Part shown: piece by piece, positions 23,458-32,602 of the stretch
Numbering within the stretch: position 1 is the first letter of the stretch
Layout: each line of letters begins with the position of its first letter
Source: CANLBN01 sp965230205
Lineage (GTDB): Bacteria; Pseudomonadota; Gammaproteobacteria; Pseudomonadales; Cellvibrionaceae
Assembly (NCBI GenBank): GCA_965230205.1
Contig: OZ245996.1
Location: 4,216,001 to 4,280,000, forward strand
Reading direction: 5' to 3'
DNA: 64,000 nucleotides
The notes under the pieces: model-generated
Database searches by the model: none
What the model was told of the DNA's origin: nothing
What the model saw: only the letters and a program-made list of their open reading frames with translations
Program-made: the position numbers and the translations under genes

Positions 23458-24324
23458 TTAACTCGCTTTTAACCTTCGACCTAAAGCGACAACCACAACC
23501 ACCAAACTGGCAAAGAGAATCGTTCTCGTATCTAACCATTCACCGACAATCACCACCGAGGCGAAAATAGTAATGAAAGGTTGCAATAACTGTATTTGAC
23601 TTACCCGAGCTATACCACCTATCGCCAGACCTTTGTACCAAAATAAAAAAGATAGCCACTGACTGACTAAGGCTAAATAAATTAGAGATAACCAATGGGT
23701 AAACTTTATTGTCGCAAATTCAATCGGCGATGTTGCAATAGCCACAACCAGTAATATAGGACTCGAAATCACCAAGGCCCAACTAACGACTTGCAAGCCA
23801 CCTAACTCTCGCGAAAGTGTTGCTCCCACCGCGTAGGAAATAGATACACTCACGACAGCAATTAACAGAGCAATATCGGCTTGCTGTAAGTGCCCCCCAC
23901 CCTGCAACAATGAATACACAACAACTAAGGCACTACCAATTAAGCATGTGGCCCAAAAAGCAATGGAAGGTCTTTCGTGATAAATAAGGGCACCAAAAAT
24001 AGCTGTTGCCATCGGCAATAGACCTAAAACAACACCTCCATGAGAAGCCGGTAGGCTCTTCATCGCAATTGAAGTAAAAATAGGAAAGCCAAATGTAATA
24101 CCGCTGGCAACGACAATAATTTTTTTCCACTGTGACTTATTCGGGATAGGCGATTGCGTGAACTTCAACCACGCAATAGCAGCGAGTGTTGCGAGTATGA
24201 CACGACCACTGGCAATAAAAAGAGGGTCAAAAACGTGAATAATGGCTCTAGTAAATGGTAGCGTTAATGAAAACGCAATCACACCACATAAACCTAGCAA
24301 CATACCTTTGGTTTCGTTTGTCAT
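23458..24324 (-). CDS. EamA/DMT-family transporter
   Basis: A 288-residue protein with ten predicted transmembrane helices in two EamA repeats, the RhaT/YdcZ-like drug/metabolite transporter arrangement. Landmarks are GVIAFSLTLPFTRAII near the N-terminus, PASHGGVVLGLLPMATAIFG near residues 92-111 and RVSQIQLLQPFITIFASVVI near 239-258. It probably exports an amino acid or metabolite. It converges with tetR and is monocistronic. Members are too diverse for the substrate to be read from sequence. Confidence 0.88.
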   Translation of the reverse strand: MTNETKGMLLGLCGVIAFSLTLPFTRAIIHVFDPLFIASGRVILATLAAIAWLKFTQSPIPNKSQWKKIIVVASGITFGFPIFTSIAMKSLPASHGGVVLGLLPMATAIFGALIYHERPSIAFWATCLIGSALVVVYSLLQGGGHLQQADIALLIAVVSVSISYAVGATLSRELGGLQVVSWALVISSPILLVVAIATSPIEFATIKFTHWLSLIYLALVSQWLSFLFWYKGLAIGGIARVSQIQLLQPFITIFASVVIVGEWLDTRTILFASLVVVVVALGRRLKAS

Positions 24325-24483
24325 AATAAGTCTACTTGTGATCCAAGTCTTTAAAAATTAGGCAAGCGTAGGTTATCAAATACAAACACTAAAAAAAGGT
24401 CCAATTTTTAATATTGAACTAGACCATGAAAAATTTTGGAAATATTTATAGAAACTAATATTTTTGAACAGTACCCGTCAACA

Positions 24484-24948
24484 TTAAAAGACTGTTTTAC
24501 TGGCGATGCGAATATAATGAAATTCATCGATGCTACAGCTATCATAAAAGATAGGAAAATGATGACAATTATTGTTTTTATCTTTCACAAACACTATCAC
24601 TAGCCATCTAGACCAATAATAACAATACTCTATTTTTAACTCACTTTTAGCATTATCTTTATCGTCACTGTTACTGATCAGTTTCCATCGTTGATGTAAC
24701 AGCTGCAAACGATAGACAGCTGATTTACGCCACTGATGAAAATAATACCCCATATGAGTAAACAGTAAGACAATTGCTATTTGTTGGAATACAAAAGGCA
24801 GACGCGAAAAAATAACGGCCAGTACTGCCATAAAATGAATGAAGAGTACTGCTGCCAGCAGCACTCGGGAAGGGTGTAAGCGAACTAGTCTAACGGATTG
24901 CTTACTGTTATTAAGAGTTTTTCTCGGCGTATTGTTTGCTGTTGTCAC
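24484..24948 (-). CDS. ygfX: YgfX (CptA)-like membrane protein
   Basis: A 154-residue protein with two adjacent transmembrane helices (about residues 28-48 and 52-70) followed by a soluble beta-rich domain containing WRLI-like and YCYYWSRWLVIVFV segments. This matches YgfX, the partner of SdhE/YgfY found directly downstream of it in gammaproteobacteria. The gene overlaps sdhE by 38 bases, which suggests tight translational coupling. YgfX has been described as an inner-membrane toxin-like inhibitor of cell division proteins; that role here is inherited from family knowledge. Confidence 0.75.
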   Translation of the reverse strand: MTTANNTPRKTLNNSKQSVRLVRLHPSRVLLAAVLFIHFMAVLAVIFSRLPFVFQQIAIVLLFTHMGYYFHQWRKSAVYRLQLLHQRWKLISNSDDKDNAKSELKIEYCYYWSRWLVIVFVKDKNNNCHHFPIFYDSCSIDEFHYIRIASKTVF

Positions 24949-25168
24949 GAATTATCTGCACTATCCTTAGTAAATTTTGATCTTCCGGGTCTTCACGCTT
25001 TAAAAGCCAAGCAAACATATCTTGATCTTGCTCTTCCAGAAATTGCTGGTACCGTTTTTGATCCGCCTCATCGAGGGTTGGATAAACATTCTCCACGAAC
25101 GGTTGTAAGACTAGATCTAATTCAAGCATGCCACGACGGCTGCCCCAGAATAAACGGTTTTTTTCCAT
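24911..25168 (-). CDS. sdhE: Succinate dehydrogenase assembly factor SdhE (YgfY/CptB)
   Basis: An 85-residue protein, normal for SdhE. The RGMLELD motif near residues 13-19 is the signature involved in covalent flavinylation of SdhA. FLEEQDQDMFAWLLKREDPED near 43-63 is equally typical. It helps attach FAD to succinate dehydrogenase and fumarate reductase in the cytoplasm. It overlaps ygfX and is divergent from ygfZ, the standard gammaproteobacterial arrangement. Confidence 0.92.
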   Translation of the reverse strand: MEKNRLFWGSRRGMLELDLVLQPFVENVYPTLDEADQKRYQQFLEEQDQDMFAWLLKREDPEDQNLLRIVQIIRDNSKQYAEKNS

Positions 25169-25350
25169 AGTATTTTATTAGCCTTAAAGCACTATTCGTT
25201 TTAAAGTGTTTTGGTATTAATAATGAGTATCAACGGTGAATATCACCATATGATTAGTTTTCACCTGCCATTGGTTTTAAGGCAGAAGCCCCCATTATAA
25301 TGCTCTGGCCCAAAATCACTAACGTTTTATGAATGCATTCTGGATATATT

Positions 25351-26316
25351 ATGAAAATAAATGACATTACTGGCTTTATGGATATAGACGATCATGATTT
25401 ATTATTCGTTAAAGGCCCAGATGCTAGGAAGTTTTTACAAGGTCAAGTGACCTGTGATGTTGAACAGCTGACCATCGCTGAAAATAGTACCGGCCAAGAG
25501 GCCAGTTATGCCACCTTAGGGGCCCATTGCACCCACAAGGGGCGCATGATCTTCAGCTTTATCGCTTGCGCTTGGGATGAACAAACCATTGCATTGTCGG
25601 TCCACAAAGATTTACTGCAAACCGCTTTGGCTGCCTTAAAAAAATACAGTGTTTTTTCAAAAGTTGAGCTTATTGATGCCAGTGATAGCCACAGCATCAT
25701 TGGGTTCATAGGCACTCCACTGTCTTCTATTGCCTCATTATTCCCTACTTTGCCTGAGGCAGATGGAGAGGTTATCTATAGCAATGGAGCCGCTATCATC
25801 AATAAAGGCAACCACCGCTATGAATGCTGGATCACTCAAGAACAAGCAGCTTCCCTCTCCAGTGATGACACAGCTACTGTCGAATCAAATGAAGTATGGA
25901 CCGCCTGTAATATTCGCGACGGTATTGGTGAGGTACGCCCAGAAACCAGTGAAGAATTTATTCCTCAAATGCTCAACTATCAGGCAACAGGCACCGGGAT
26001 CAGCTTTACTAAGGGTTGTTATACCGGACAGGAAATTGTTGCCAGAATGCAATACTTGGGCAAGCAGAAACGCCATATGTACCGCTTTTCGTCGGACACT
26101 TCTGACACTCTTGTACCTGGGAGCGCCTTATACACTCAGGGGAAGCAACAAAGTATTGGTAATATCGTTATTGCGGCTAAATATGCTGAACAGCAAGAAC
26201 TACTGGCTGTAGCGACAGAAGCAGCTGTCACGGCAGATCAGGTTTATATTGATGAAAATTGCCAGCAAAAACTCATCGTTCTGCCCCTGCCCTACGAGAT
26301 AACAGCGGAAGAATAG
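25351..26316 (+). CDS. ygfZ: tRNA-modifying/folate-binding protein YgfZ
   Basis: A 321-residue GcvT-like protein with the hallmark motif KGCYTGQEIVAR near residues 225-236, whose cysteine is conserved. The N-terminal FVKGPDARKFLQGQVTCDVE segment is also typical. YgfZ binds tetrahydrofolate and supports the activity and repair of iron-sulfur enzymes such as MiaB. ATG 25351 is chosen over the in-frame ATG 25333, because the protein then starts with the family-typical short leader. It is divergent from sdhE, as in Escherichia coli and relatives. Confidence 0.9.
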   Translation: MKINDITGFMDIDDHDLLFVKGPDARKFLQGQVTCDVEQLTIAENSTGQEASYATLGAHCTHKGRMIFSFIACAWDEQTIALSVHKDLLQTALAALKKYSVFSKVELIDASDSHSIIGFIGTPLSSIASLFPTLPEADGEVIYSNGAAIINKGNHRYECWITQEQAASLSSDDTATVESNEVWTACNIRDGIGEVRPETSEEFIPQMLNYQATGTGISFTKGCYTGQEIVARMQYLGKQKRHMYRFSSDTSDTLVPGSALYTQGKQQSIGNIVIAAKYAEQQELLAVATEAAVTADQVYIDENCQQKLIVLPLPYEITAEE

Positions 26317-26334
26317 CTTTTTACTGCCCGCTTA

Positions 26335-26383
26335 ATAAAAAACCCGCTTTTAACGCCGATGAATTCGACATTAAAAGCGGTAA
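26335..26383 (-). terminator. Intrinsic terminator of the Do-like protease gene
   Basis: On the minus strand CCGCTTTTAA and TTAAAAGCGG (26371-26380 and 26344-26353) form a 10-bp stem with a 17-base loop. GGTTTTTTATT follows. It ends the degQ/mucD-like transcript 60 bases after the stop. Confidence 0.8.
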
Positions 26384-26440
26384 TCAAGGGTAGTAACGTA
26401 TGAAAGTAAATAAAAGTGAATAAGTAATCAGAGTACAAAC

Positions 26441-27961
26441 TTAAGCTGGCATAAACTCCAGCGATACAAAACGCTTTCCACTGCGCTTTTCAACCAGTAG
26501 TAATATCGAAGGCTTATTTTGCTTTTCAGCCAACTCAACCTTTTCAATCACACTGCGTGGAGAATCAACTGCTTCTTGCCCTATCATGCTGATAATATCC
26601 CCTGGGCGTATACCCGCTCTTGCAGCTGGGCTATTTGGTTCAATATCAGTCACTAATACTCCATCGGTATTTTTCTTAATACCAAAATGTTGGCGCGCCT
26701 CTGGTGTTAAGCTGGATAAATAAATACCCAGTTTAGCTGTGCCTTTCTCCTGTTGCTCTTCAACTTGGGCCATTTCTGCCGGCGTTGTCGGGAGCTGACT
26801 AATCGTAACGTTAAGGTTTTGCCGTTTACCCTGGCGCATAATTTTCAGAGTTGAACGACTGCCTGCCTGAGTTTGTGCCACTTGTTTCGATAAGTCTTTA
26901 GGAGTCTTTAATTCTTCACCATCCATGCTGAGAATGACATCACCCACTTGTATACCCGCTCTCTCGGCAGGACTATCTTCCACGACATCGGACACCAAAG
27001 CACCCTGCTGCTTTTCCAGCCCCAAACTCTGCGCTGCCAATTCATCAATTGGCTGAATGTGTACACCTAACCACCCGCGTTCAACATTGCCTTTATCCTT
27101 TAATTGCGCCACAACATTTTTGGCAAGGTTAGAAGGAATCGCAAACGCAATACCCACATTGCCTCCAGAAGGCGAATAGATGGCTGTGTTAATACCAATA
27201 ACCTGGCCTCGATTATCGAATAATGGTCCACCAGAATTGCCCCGATTAATCGGTGCATCTACCTGTATATAATCGTCGTATGGGCCAGACTGGATATCTC
27301 GACCGCGAGCCGAAACAATACCCGCCGTTACTGTGCCTCCTAAACCGAAGGGATTACCCACGGCAATCACCCACTCACCCACTTCAGCCTGGTCAGAATT
27401 ACCCAAGTTAACGTAGGGAAACTCTTCATCGCTTTGGACTTTTAACAACGCTAAGTCTGTTTTCGGGTCCCTTCCTTTAAGTACAGCTTTTCGTTCCTTT
27501 CCATCCTGCATAATGACCAAGATCTCATCGGCGTTTTCTATAACATGGTTATTGGTGACTACATAACCGTCAGCGCTGATAAAGAACCCTGAGCCACCCG
27601 CTTGAAATTCTCGTTCGAAACCCTCTCGCTGCCCGTTAAAACCTGGAGGCTGAAACTGCCTGAAGAAATCATAAAATGGTGAGTTTTCGGGTAGCTGAGG
27701 AACCACCAAAGGTGCACCAGCTCTATTGTTGGGGATTTTTCCTGACACCGCAATATTAACAACCGCTGGCTTTACCTGACGAACCAGTGAGGCAAAGCTC
27801 GGAGGACCTAACTGTAACGCTTGGCTCTCGGTATTTAACGCTTCACTCATTGCAGTCGCTTTAGGCAAGCCAAGGCTGTAACCTCCTATTAAAGCAACGC
27901 TGAATGCACCAACGATTATGGTTCGCTTCCAATGTTGAGATAGTGGTTTTGTTCTCATCAT
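26441..27961 (-). CDS. mucD: Do-family periplasmic serine endoprotease (DegP/DegQ/MucD-like)
   Basis: A 506-residue HtrA-type protease. Signal sequence at about residues 12-38. The trypsin-like domain carries the catalytic His in VVTNNHVIENAD (near 135-146), Asp in DPKTDLALLKV (near 165-175) and Ser in NRGNSGGPLFDN (near 239-250). Two PDZ domains follow, each with GIQVGDVI or GIRPGDII type carboxylate loops (near 338 and 445). It degrades or refolds damaged envelope proteins. The gene is not next to rpoE as in Pseudomonas mucD operons. The two-component genes diverge from it across 319 bases. Confidence 0.93.
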   Translation of the reverse strand: MMRTKPLSQHWKRTIIVGAFSVALIGGYSLGLPKATAMSEALNTESQALQLGPPSFASLVRQVKPAVVNIAVSGKIPNNRAGAPLVVPQLPENSPFYDFFRQFQPPGFNGQREGFEREFQAGGSGFFISADGYVVTNNHVIENADEILVIMQDGKERKAVLKGRDPKTDLALLKVQSDEEFPYVNLGNSDQAEVGEWVIAVGNPFGLGGTVTAGIVSARGRDIQSGPYDDYIQVDAPINRGNSGGPLFDNRGQVIGINTAIYSPSGGNVGIAFAIPSNLAKNVVAQLKDKGNVERGWLGVHIQPIDELAAQSLGLEKQQGALVSDVVEDSPAERAGIQVGDVILSMDGEELKTPKDLSKQVAQTQAGSRSTLKIMRQGKRQNLNVTISQLPTTPAEMAQVEEQQEKGTAKLGIYLSSLTPEARQHFGIKKNTDGVLVTDIEPNSPAARAGIRPGDIISMIGQEAVDSPRSVIEKVELAEKQNKPSILLLVEKRSGKRFVSLEFMPA

Positions 27962-28280
27962 CGTTCCTCATAGAATGTCGTTTAGTTGATGCACACTTTA
28001 CCCAATGAATACTTATGTCATCCTTGCCGCTAGATTACATTTTTGTAATGTTTCTACTGACCTCATTAACAGATAGTTCGTGTAATATAGTTGGATAGCC
28101 TTAAATTGGCATGATAGAAAGTGAGAGGTTTCGTTGGCTACCTTTGATGGCTAACTTAAGGGGCACTCATATTGTCCATAGTGGGGGCTGCGGACAATAT
28201 GAGTAACAAGCCAGATACTGAAATATCGGCTTTACTTTGTGTCAGTTTAAGGTTATCCAGTCATATAAAATGAGTAATAC
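27962..28280. other. Non-coding region between protease and two-component genes
   Basis: This 319-base divergent intergenic region contains no gene. Its main feature is the perfect inverted repeat at 28165-28204. Promoters for both sides are expected here; I could not place consensus elements with confidence. Confidence 0.5.
28165..28204. repeat. Perfect 13-bp inverted repeat with 14-base loop
   Basis: ACTCATATTGTCC (28165-28177) and GGACAATATGAGT (28192-28204) are exact reverse complements; the loop ATAGTGGGGGCTGC is G-rich. It ends 76 bases before the response regulator start. It has no T-run, so it is more likely a leader RNA hairpin or a protein-binding dyad than a terminator. Confidence 0.75.
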
Positions 28281-28970
28281 ATGCGCTTACTAATTGTTGA
28301 AGATGAAATTGAAGTCGCCTCCTACCTCATTAAAGGTCTTCAGGAAAATGGCAACATTGTTGACCATGCAAGTGATGGCAGAGATGGTTTATTCCTTGCC
28401 AATACTGAAGATTATGACGCTATCATCGTCGACCGAATGCTACCCAAACTCGACGGCCTAGATATTGTTAAAAGTGTTCGCGCTACTGGCAAGTCTACCC
28501 CCATACTGGTATTAAGTGCCTTGGCCGAAGTGGATGATCGCGTTGAAGGGCTACGTGCAGGCGGTGACGATTACCTGACCAAGCCTTTTGCCTTCAGCGA
28601 ATTATTAGCTCGGCTGGACGCAATAGTCCGCAGAGCCAGAAGTACGCCTAGCAGTGAGACCGTGCTACGGGTAGCAGACCTGGAATTAAACCTACTCAAC
28701 CGAATTGCCCATCGCGCAGGACAGAATATTGAATTACAACCACGAGAATTTCGATTACTGGAATATTTAATGCGCCATGCTGGCCAAATCGTTACACGGA
28801 TGATGCTACTGGAACATGTCTGGGATTATCACTTTGATCCACAAACCAATGTGATAGATGTTCATATCAGCCGCCTGCGCAACAAAATTGACAAGGAATT
28901 TGAAAAGCCTCTTTTACAAACCGTTCGTGGCGCCGGCTATATTATTCGAGAGCCCATAGATGAAGCTTAG
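28281..28970 (+). CDS. OmpR/PhoB-type response regulator
   Basis: A 229-residue regulator. The receiver domain shows the acidic pocket EDE at residues 7-9, phospho-acceptor Asp in AIIVDRMLPKLDG near residue 51, and Lys in GGDDYLTKPFAFSELLARL near 101. The winged-helix DNA-binding domain contains LQPREFRLLEYLMRHAGQIV near 152-171 and VDVHISRLRNKID. It overlaps the sensor kinase gene by 11 bases. It resembles CzcR/CusR/QseB-type regulators, but no metal exporter is adjacent. The neighbouring envelope protease suggests an envelope-related signal. Confidence 0.92.
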   Translation: MRLLIVEDEIEVASYLIKGLQENGNIVDHASDGRDGLFLANTEDYDAIIVDRMLPKLDGLDIVKSVRATGKSTPILVLSALAEVDDRVEGLRAGGDDYLTKPFAFSELLARLDAIVRRARSTPSSETVLRVADLELNLLNRIAHRAGQNIELQPREFRLLEYLMRHAGQIVTRMMLLEHVWDYHFDPQTNVIDVHISRLRNKIDKEFEKPLLQTVRGAGYIIREPIDEA

Positions 28971-30327
28971 GGCTTTACTGCAATCCTCCTCTTTCCGCCT
29001 GGTGTTAATTTATCTGGGATTATTTGCCAGCTCGGCATTTCTATTGTTAGGGTTTATCTATTGGTCAACAGCCAGCTTTACAGCGAATCAGATGGATACC
29101 ACAATCAAATCAGATATCACCGGCTTATCCGAGCAATACAGGCTGAGAGGGGTCAATGGCATCGTCGACAGCATTACTGATCGTTTACAAAAAGACCCTG
29201 ACAGCTCCTCAGTTTATTTATTAACTACACCAGATTTTACTCCCGTTGCAGGCAATCTTACCTCTTGGCCTCAAGTCAGTGTCAGTTCAGATAACTGGAT
29301 GAATTTTAAATTTTACGACGAGCGATCAGGACGAGATTTTCATGCACGTGCGCGACTATTTATTTTGCAGGAAGGCTTTAATTTACTGGTAGGCAGAGAT
29401 ATCCGGGACTTAAAGGCCATTCAGCAATTACTAAAACGCGCAATGCTTTGGGGCTTATTAATTATTCTCGGTTTAGGCTTATGTGGCGGTATTATCATGA
29501 GTCGAAGCATGACACGCCGCATCGAATTAATTAATCAGAACAGTCGCGATATTATTGCCGGTGATTTATCAAAGCGTATTCCTCTGGCACGAGGAGGAAA
29601 TGATGATATCGACCAACTCGCGAGTAACCTCAACCATATGCTCGATGAAATTGAGCACTTAATGACAGGCATACAGCAAGTTTCTAATAATATCGCCCAT
29701 GATTTGCGTACACCGCTGACGCGTATGCGTAACCGATTAGAACAGCTTCAAGTCGAACTGACAGACACTAGCCCCTATAAAGCCGCTGTTCAAGACTGCA
29801 TTGCTGATGCCGATCAATTACTCAAGACATTTGCCGCGTTACTACGCATAGCGCGTATTGAAGCTGGCGGTCACACCACCAAACTTTCCTCGGTCAATTT
29901 AAGCGAATTAGTGAATGATGCTGCTGAACTTTACGAAGCATTAGCAGAAGCCAACGATTTGGAATTTATAGTAGAAAGCAATGCACCAATAATGATTGAA
30001 GGTGACCGGGATTTGCTTTTTCAGGCACTAGCTAACTTAATCGATAACGCCATTAAATATACGCCCGCCAAAGGCAAAATTACCATTACCGGTAAAACAA
30101 CCGAAAGCATCATAGAGCTTATTGTTACCGACTCGGGCCCCGGCATACCCACAGCAGAGTACGAAAAAGTCAGCCAGCGTTTTTATCGATTGGAGTCCAG
30201 CCGTAATTCACCTGGCAGCGGTTTAGGTTTGAGTCTGGTCAAGGCCGTCGCTCAATTGCATCAAGGTACTCTATTATTGGCTGACAACTCACCAGGCTTA
30301 ATCGCCACCTTACGCTTTGAACCTTAA
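28960..30327 (+). CDS. Membrane sensor histidine kinase
   Basis: A 455-residue sensor kinase with two membrane helices (about residues 12-34 and 159-181) flanking a periplasmic sensor region of about 125 residues. A HAMP segment follows (RIELINQNSRDIIAGDLSKR near 190-209). The phospho-acceptor His is in NNIAHDLRTPLTRMRNRLEQ near residue 248. The ATP-binding domain has N-box NLIDNAIKYTP near 355, G1 DSGPGIP and G2 GSGLGLSLV near 423. Coupled to the preceding response regulator by an 11-base overlap. The sensed signal is unknown. Confidence 0.92.
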   Translation: MKLRALLQSSSFRLVLIYLGLFASSAFLLLGFIYWSTASFTANQMDTTIKSDITGLSEQYRLRGVNGIVDSITDRLQKDPDSSSVYLLTTPDFTPVAGNLTSWPQVSVSSDNWMNFKFYDERSGRDFHARARLFILQEGFNLLVGRDIRDLKAIQQLLKRAMLWGLLIILGLGLCGGIIMSRSMTRRIELINQNSRDIIAGDLSKRIPLARGGNDDIDQLASNLNHMLDEIEHLMTGIQQVSNNIAHDLRTPLTRMRNRLEQLQVELTDTSPYKAAVQDCIADADQLLKTFAALLRIARIEAGGHTTKLSSVNLSELVNDAAELYEALAEANDLEFIVESNAPIMIEGDRDLLFQALANLIDNAIKYTPAKGKITITGKTTESIIELIVTDSGPGIPTAEYEKVSQRFYRLESSRNSPGSGLGLSLVKAVAQLHQGTLLLADNSPGLIATLRFEP

Positions 30328-30439
30328 GTAATTCATTCAAAGGCAGATCAATATTAATAAAAATTGTCCCTCAAATTACCGGCATAAGCTCTGCCCTATG
30401 CTATAACTAATGAATAGCAAACGATAATGAGGGCATCAC

Positions 30440-31276
30440 ATGGGCAACGTAATCGAGCAGATCAGCCAGGAGATCATCGGTGCAATTAAGAGTGACCAGC
30501 TGGTACTGCCAACCCTACCCGAAGTTGCTCTGCGTGTCCGAGATGTTGCAGAAGACCCGGAATCCAATCTGGACCAGCTAGGGAAAGTGATCAGTAATGA
30601 CCCAGCTTTATCGGCCCGCATCATTAAAGTTGCGAATAGCCCTGTTTTCCGTACTGCCCGAGAGATCAGCGACTTAAAAATGGCATTAATGCGGTTAGGC
30701 ATAGAGTACACAACCAATATTGCAACGGGTCTGGCCATGGAACAGATGTTCCAGGCGACATCCAATATTATCGATAAGCGCATGCGTGAAGTATGGCAGC
30801 GCTCCAGTGAGATTGCAGGCATGTGCCATGTACTGTGTCGCCATAGAACTTCTCTGCGCCCAGATCAGGCCACCCTGGGTGGGCTTATTCATCAAATTGG
30901 CGTACTACCCATATTAACCTATGCAGAAGAACACCCCGTCTTACTCAAAGATAGCTTTTCCCTCGATATGGTGATCAAGAAGCTACATCCGATTATTGGC
31001 AACGCCATTCTTAAAAAGTGGGAGTTCCCTCAAGAGCTACAAATCATCCCTGCTAACTATCTTAAATTTAACAGGGAAGTCAGTGAAGCTGACTATGTCG
31101 ATATAGTGACCGTTGCCATGCTGCAAAGCTATATGGGTAGCGAAAGCGAAATGGCCGACGTTAATTACGAGCAAGTCACCGCCTTTAAACGCCTGGGCAT
31201 TGAAGCAGACAGCCATATCGAATCAACAGATCTTAGCGAAGATATGGAAGCCGCTATGGAGATGCTAAACGCGTAA
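30440..31276 (+). CDS. HDOD-domain signalling protein
   Basis: A 278-residue protein made mostly of one HDOD domain. Key segments are LPTLPEVALRVRDVAEDPES near residues 22-41 and ISNDPALSARIIKVANSPVF near 48-67. The domain resembles HD phosphohydrolases but lacks their full metal-binding set, and acts in signalling or c-di-GMP-linked networks. GAGGG seven bases before the ATG supports the start. It is monocistronic and convergent with the aminotransferase. No enzymatic function is claimed. Confidence 0.88.
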   Translation: MGNVIEQISQEIIGAIKSDQLVLPTLPEVALRVRDVAEDPESNLDQLGKVISNDPALSARIIKVANSPVFRTAREISDLKMALMRLGIEYTTNIATGLAMEQMFQATSNIIDKRMREVWQRSSEIAGMCHVLCRHRTSLRPDQATLGGLIHQIGVLPILTYAEEHPVLLKDSFSLDMVIKKLHPIIGNAILKKWEFPQELQIIPANYLKFNREVSEADYVDIVTVAMLQSYMGSESEMADVNYEQVTAFKRLGIEADSHIESTDLSEDMEAAMEMLNA

Positions 31277-31295
31277 GCTGTACCCCAAAACAATA

Positions 31296-32444
31296 TCACT
31301 CATTTTTCAATTCTTGTGCTAATTTAGCGATTGCCACTTCAAAATTGGCCAGAGAGCTGTGAGTAAAATTAAGTCGCAATGCTGGTGATACCCATTGTTC
31401 CTCATGATAAAACACGGCACTGGGAACGACAGCAACACCCCTTTTGATCAACCTGTTTGCCAAACCCATAGAATCCACATTCGGAAGTTTTAACCAGACA
31501 AACATTCCTCCCTCAACTTCATTAAAGCGACAACCGGTACCCTCTAAAATAGAAAGTGCTTTTTTAAGTTCACCATAGCGCTGCTTATAGCTTGAGCAAA
31601 TAGTCTCTATATGTTGAGCGAATTCCTTATCTTTTAGGACATGCATCAACGCAGCCTGCATCGGGATGCTCGTATGCAGATCAGATACTTGTTTTACTTT
31701 TAGCATTGGCGTCAAATAGTTAGAGGGGGCAGAGACAATACCCAGGCGAATGCCCGGTGCTGATATTTTAGAAAACGAATGCAAAACAATTGACTGCTCA
31801 TTATAAAATGATGAGGCTAGAGGTAGTGTCTTTCCGGTAAATCTCAGGTCTCGATAGGGAACATCTTCAATAAAAATCACCCCATAGTCTCGGCAAAGTT
31901 TCGCCACACCTTTACGAACATCAAGTGACCAACATACCCCTGTAGGGTTATGGAAATCAGGTACTGCATAAAACATTTTGGGCGTATATGACGTAAAGAG
32001 AGATTCCAGTTCATTTAAGTCAGGTCCAGCCGATGTTTGATTGACTGATAATATATCCGCCTGAGACAAGCCAAAGATTTGTAAAGCCCCAAGATAGCTG
32101 GGGGCTTCAACAATAACCTTGTCGCCTGGGTTTAAAAATGCACGAGCAATAAGGTCCAACCCCTGCTGTGACCCATTACAAACAATCGACTCCATATTCG
32201 TAGATGGGTTATAGGTTTCATCAATGTATTTCAGAAAAGGAGCATAGCCTTGAGTTTCTCCATACTGAAACAGATCAGGAGTATCGACAATGGAATGCAT
32301 TGCTTTTGCAAATAGTTGAACAGGCATTAGCTCAGTTGCCGGCAGCCCGCCGGCTAAAGAAATAACATCTGGTGACTTGGCAGCGCTTAAGATTTCACGA
32401 ATATAAGATGGGCGAATATTCTGCAGGTGGCGACTGGTTTCCAT
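31296..32444 (-). CDS. PLP-dependent aminotransferase, class I/II (LysN/2-aminoadipate type)
   Basis: A 382-residue fold-type I aminotransferase. Seen are GGLPATELMP near residues 32-41, GSQQGLDLIARAF near 92-104, DFHNPTGVCW near 163-172 with the conserved Asn, and the PLP lysine in HSFSKISAPGIRLG near 222-235. The pattern fits the AAT-I subgroup that includes 2-aminoadipate and valine-pyruvate type transaminases and MocR-like C-terminal domains. It diverges from an AraC-type regulator that may control it. The amino donor is not determined. Confidence 0.87.
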   Translation of the reverse strand: METSRHLQNIRPSYIREILSAAKSPDVISLAGGLPATELMPVQLFAKAMHSIVDTPDLFQYGETQGYAPFLKYIDETYNPSTNMESIVCNGSQQGLDLIARAFLNPGDKVIVEAPSYLGALQIFGLSQADILSVNQTSAGPDLNELESLFTSYTPKMFYAVPDFHNPTGVCWSLDVRKGVAKLCRDYGVIFIEDVPYRDLRFTGKTLPLASSFYNEQSIVLHSFSKISAPGIRLGIVSAPSNYLTPMLKVKQVSDLHTSIPMQAALMHVLKDKEFAQHIETICSSYKQRYGELKKALSILEGTGCRFNEVEGGMFVWLKLPNVDSMGLANRLIKRGVAVVPSAVFYHEEQWVSPALRLNFTHSSLANFEVAIAKLAQELKNE

Positions 32445-32602
32445 AGGATTGGCTTCTTATAGAGGTTAAAAAGAAAAGCCATACTAGCCTTGTAATATCA
32501 TAAATGATTGTCTATATATGCTATCAAATATGTTCATATATGCGATATTATAGTAACCGTTAAGCCGCTAATTAAAATTTCTTAAAAGGTTGAAAAGAGC
32601 CT

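Noticed and set aside
30436..30822. Minus-strand 128-residue frame opposite the HDOD gene
   Set aside because: It mirrors the conserved HDOD coding sequence and has no start signal.
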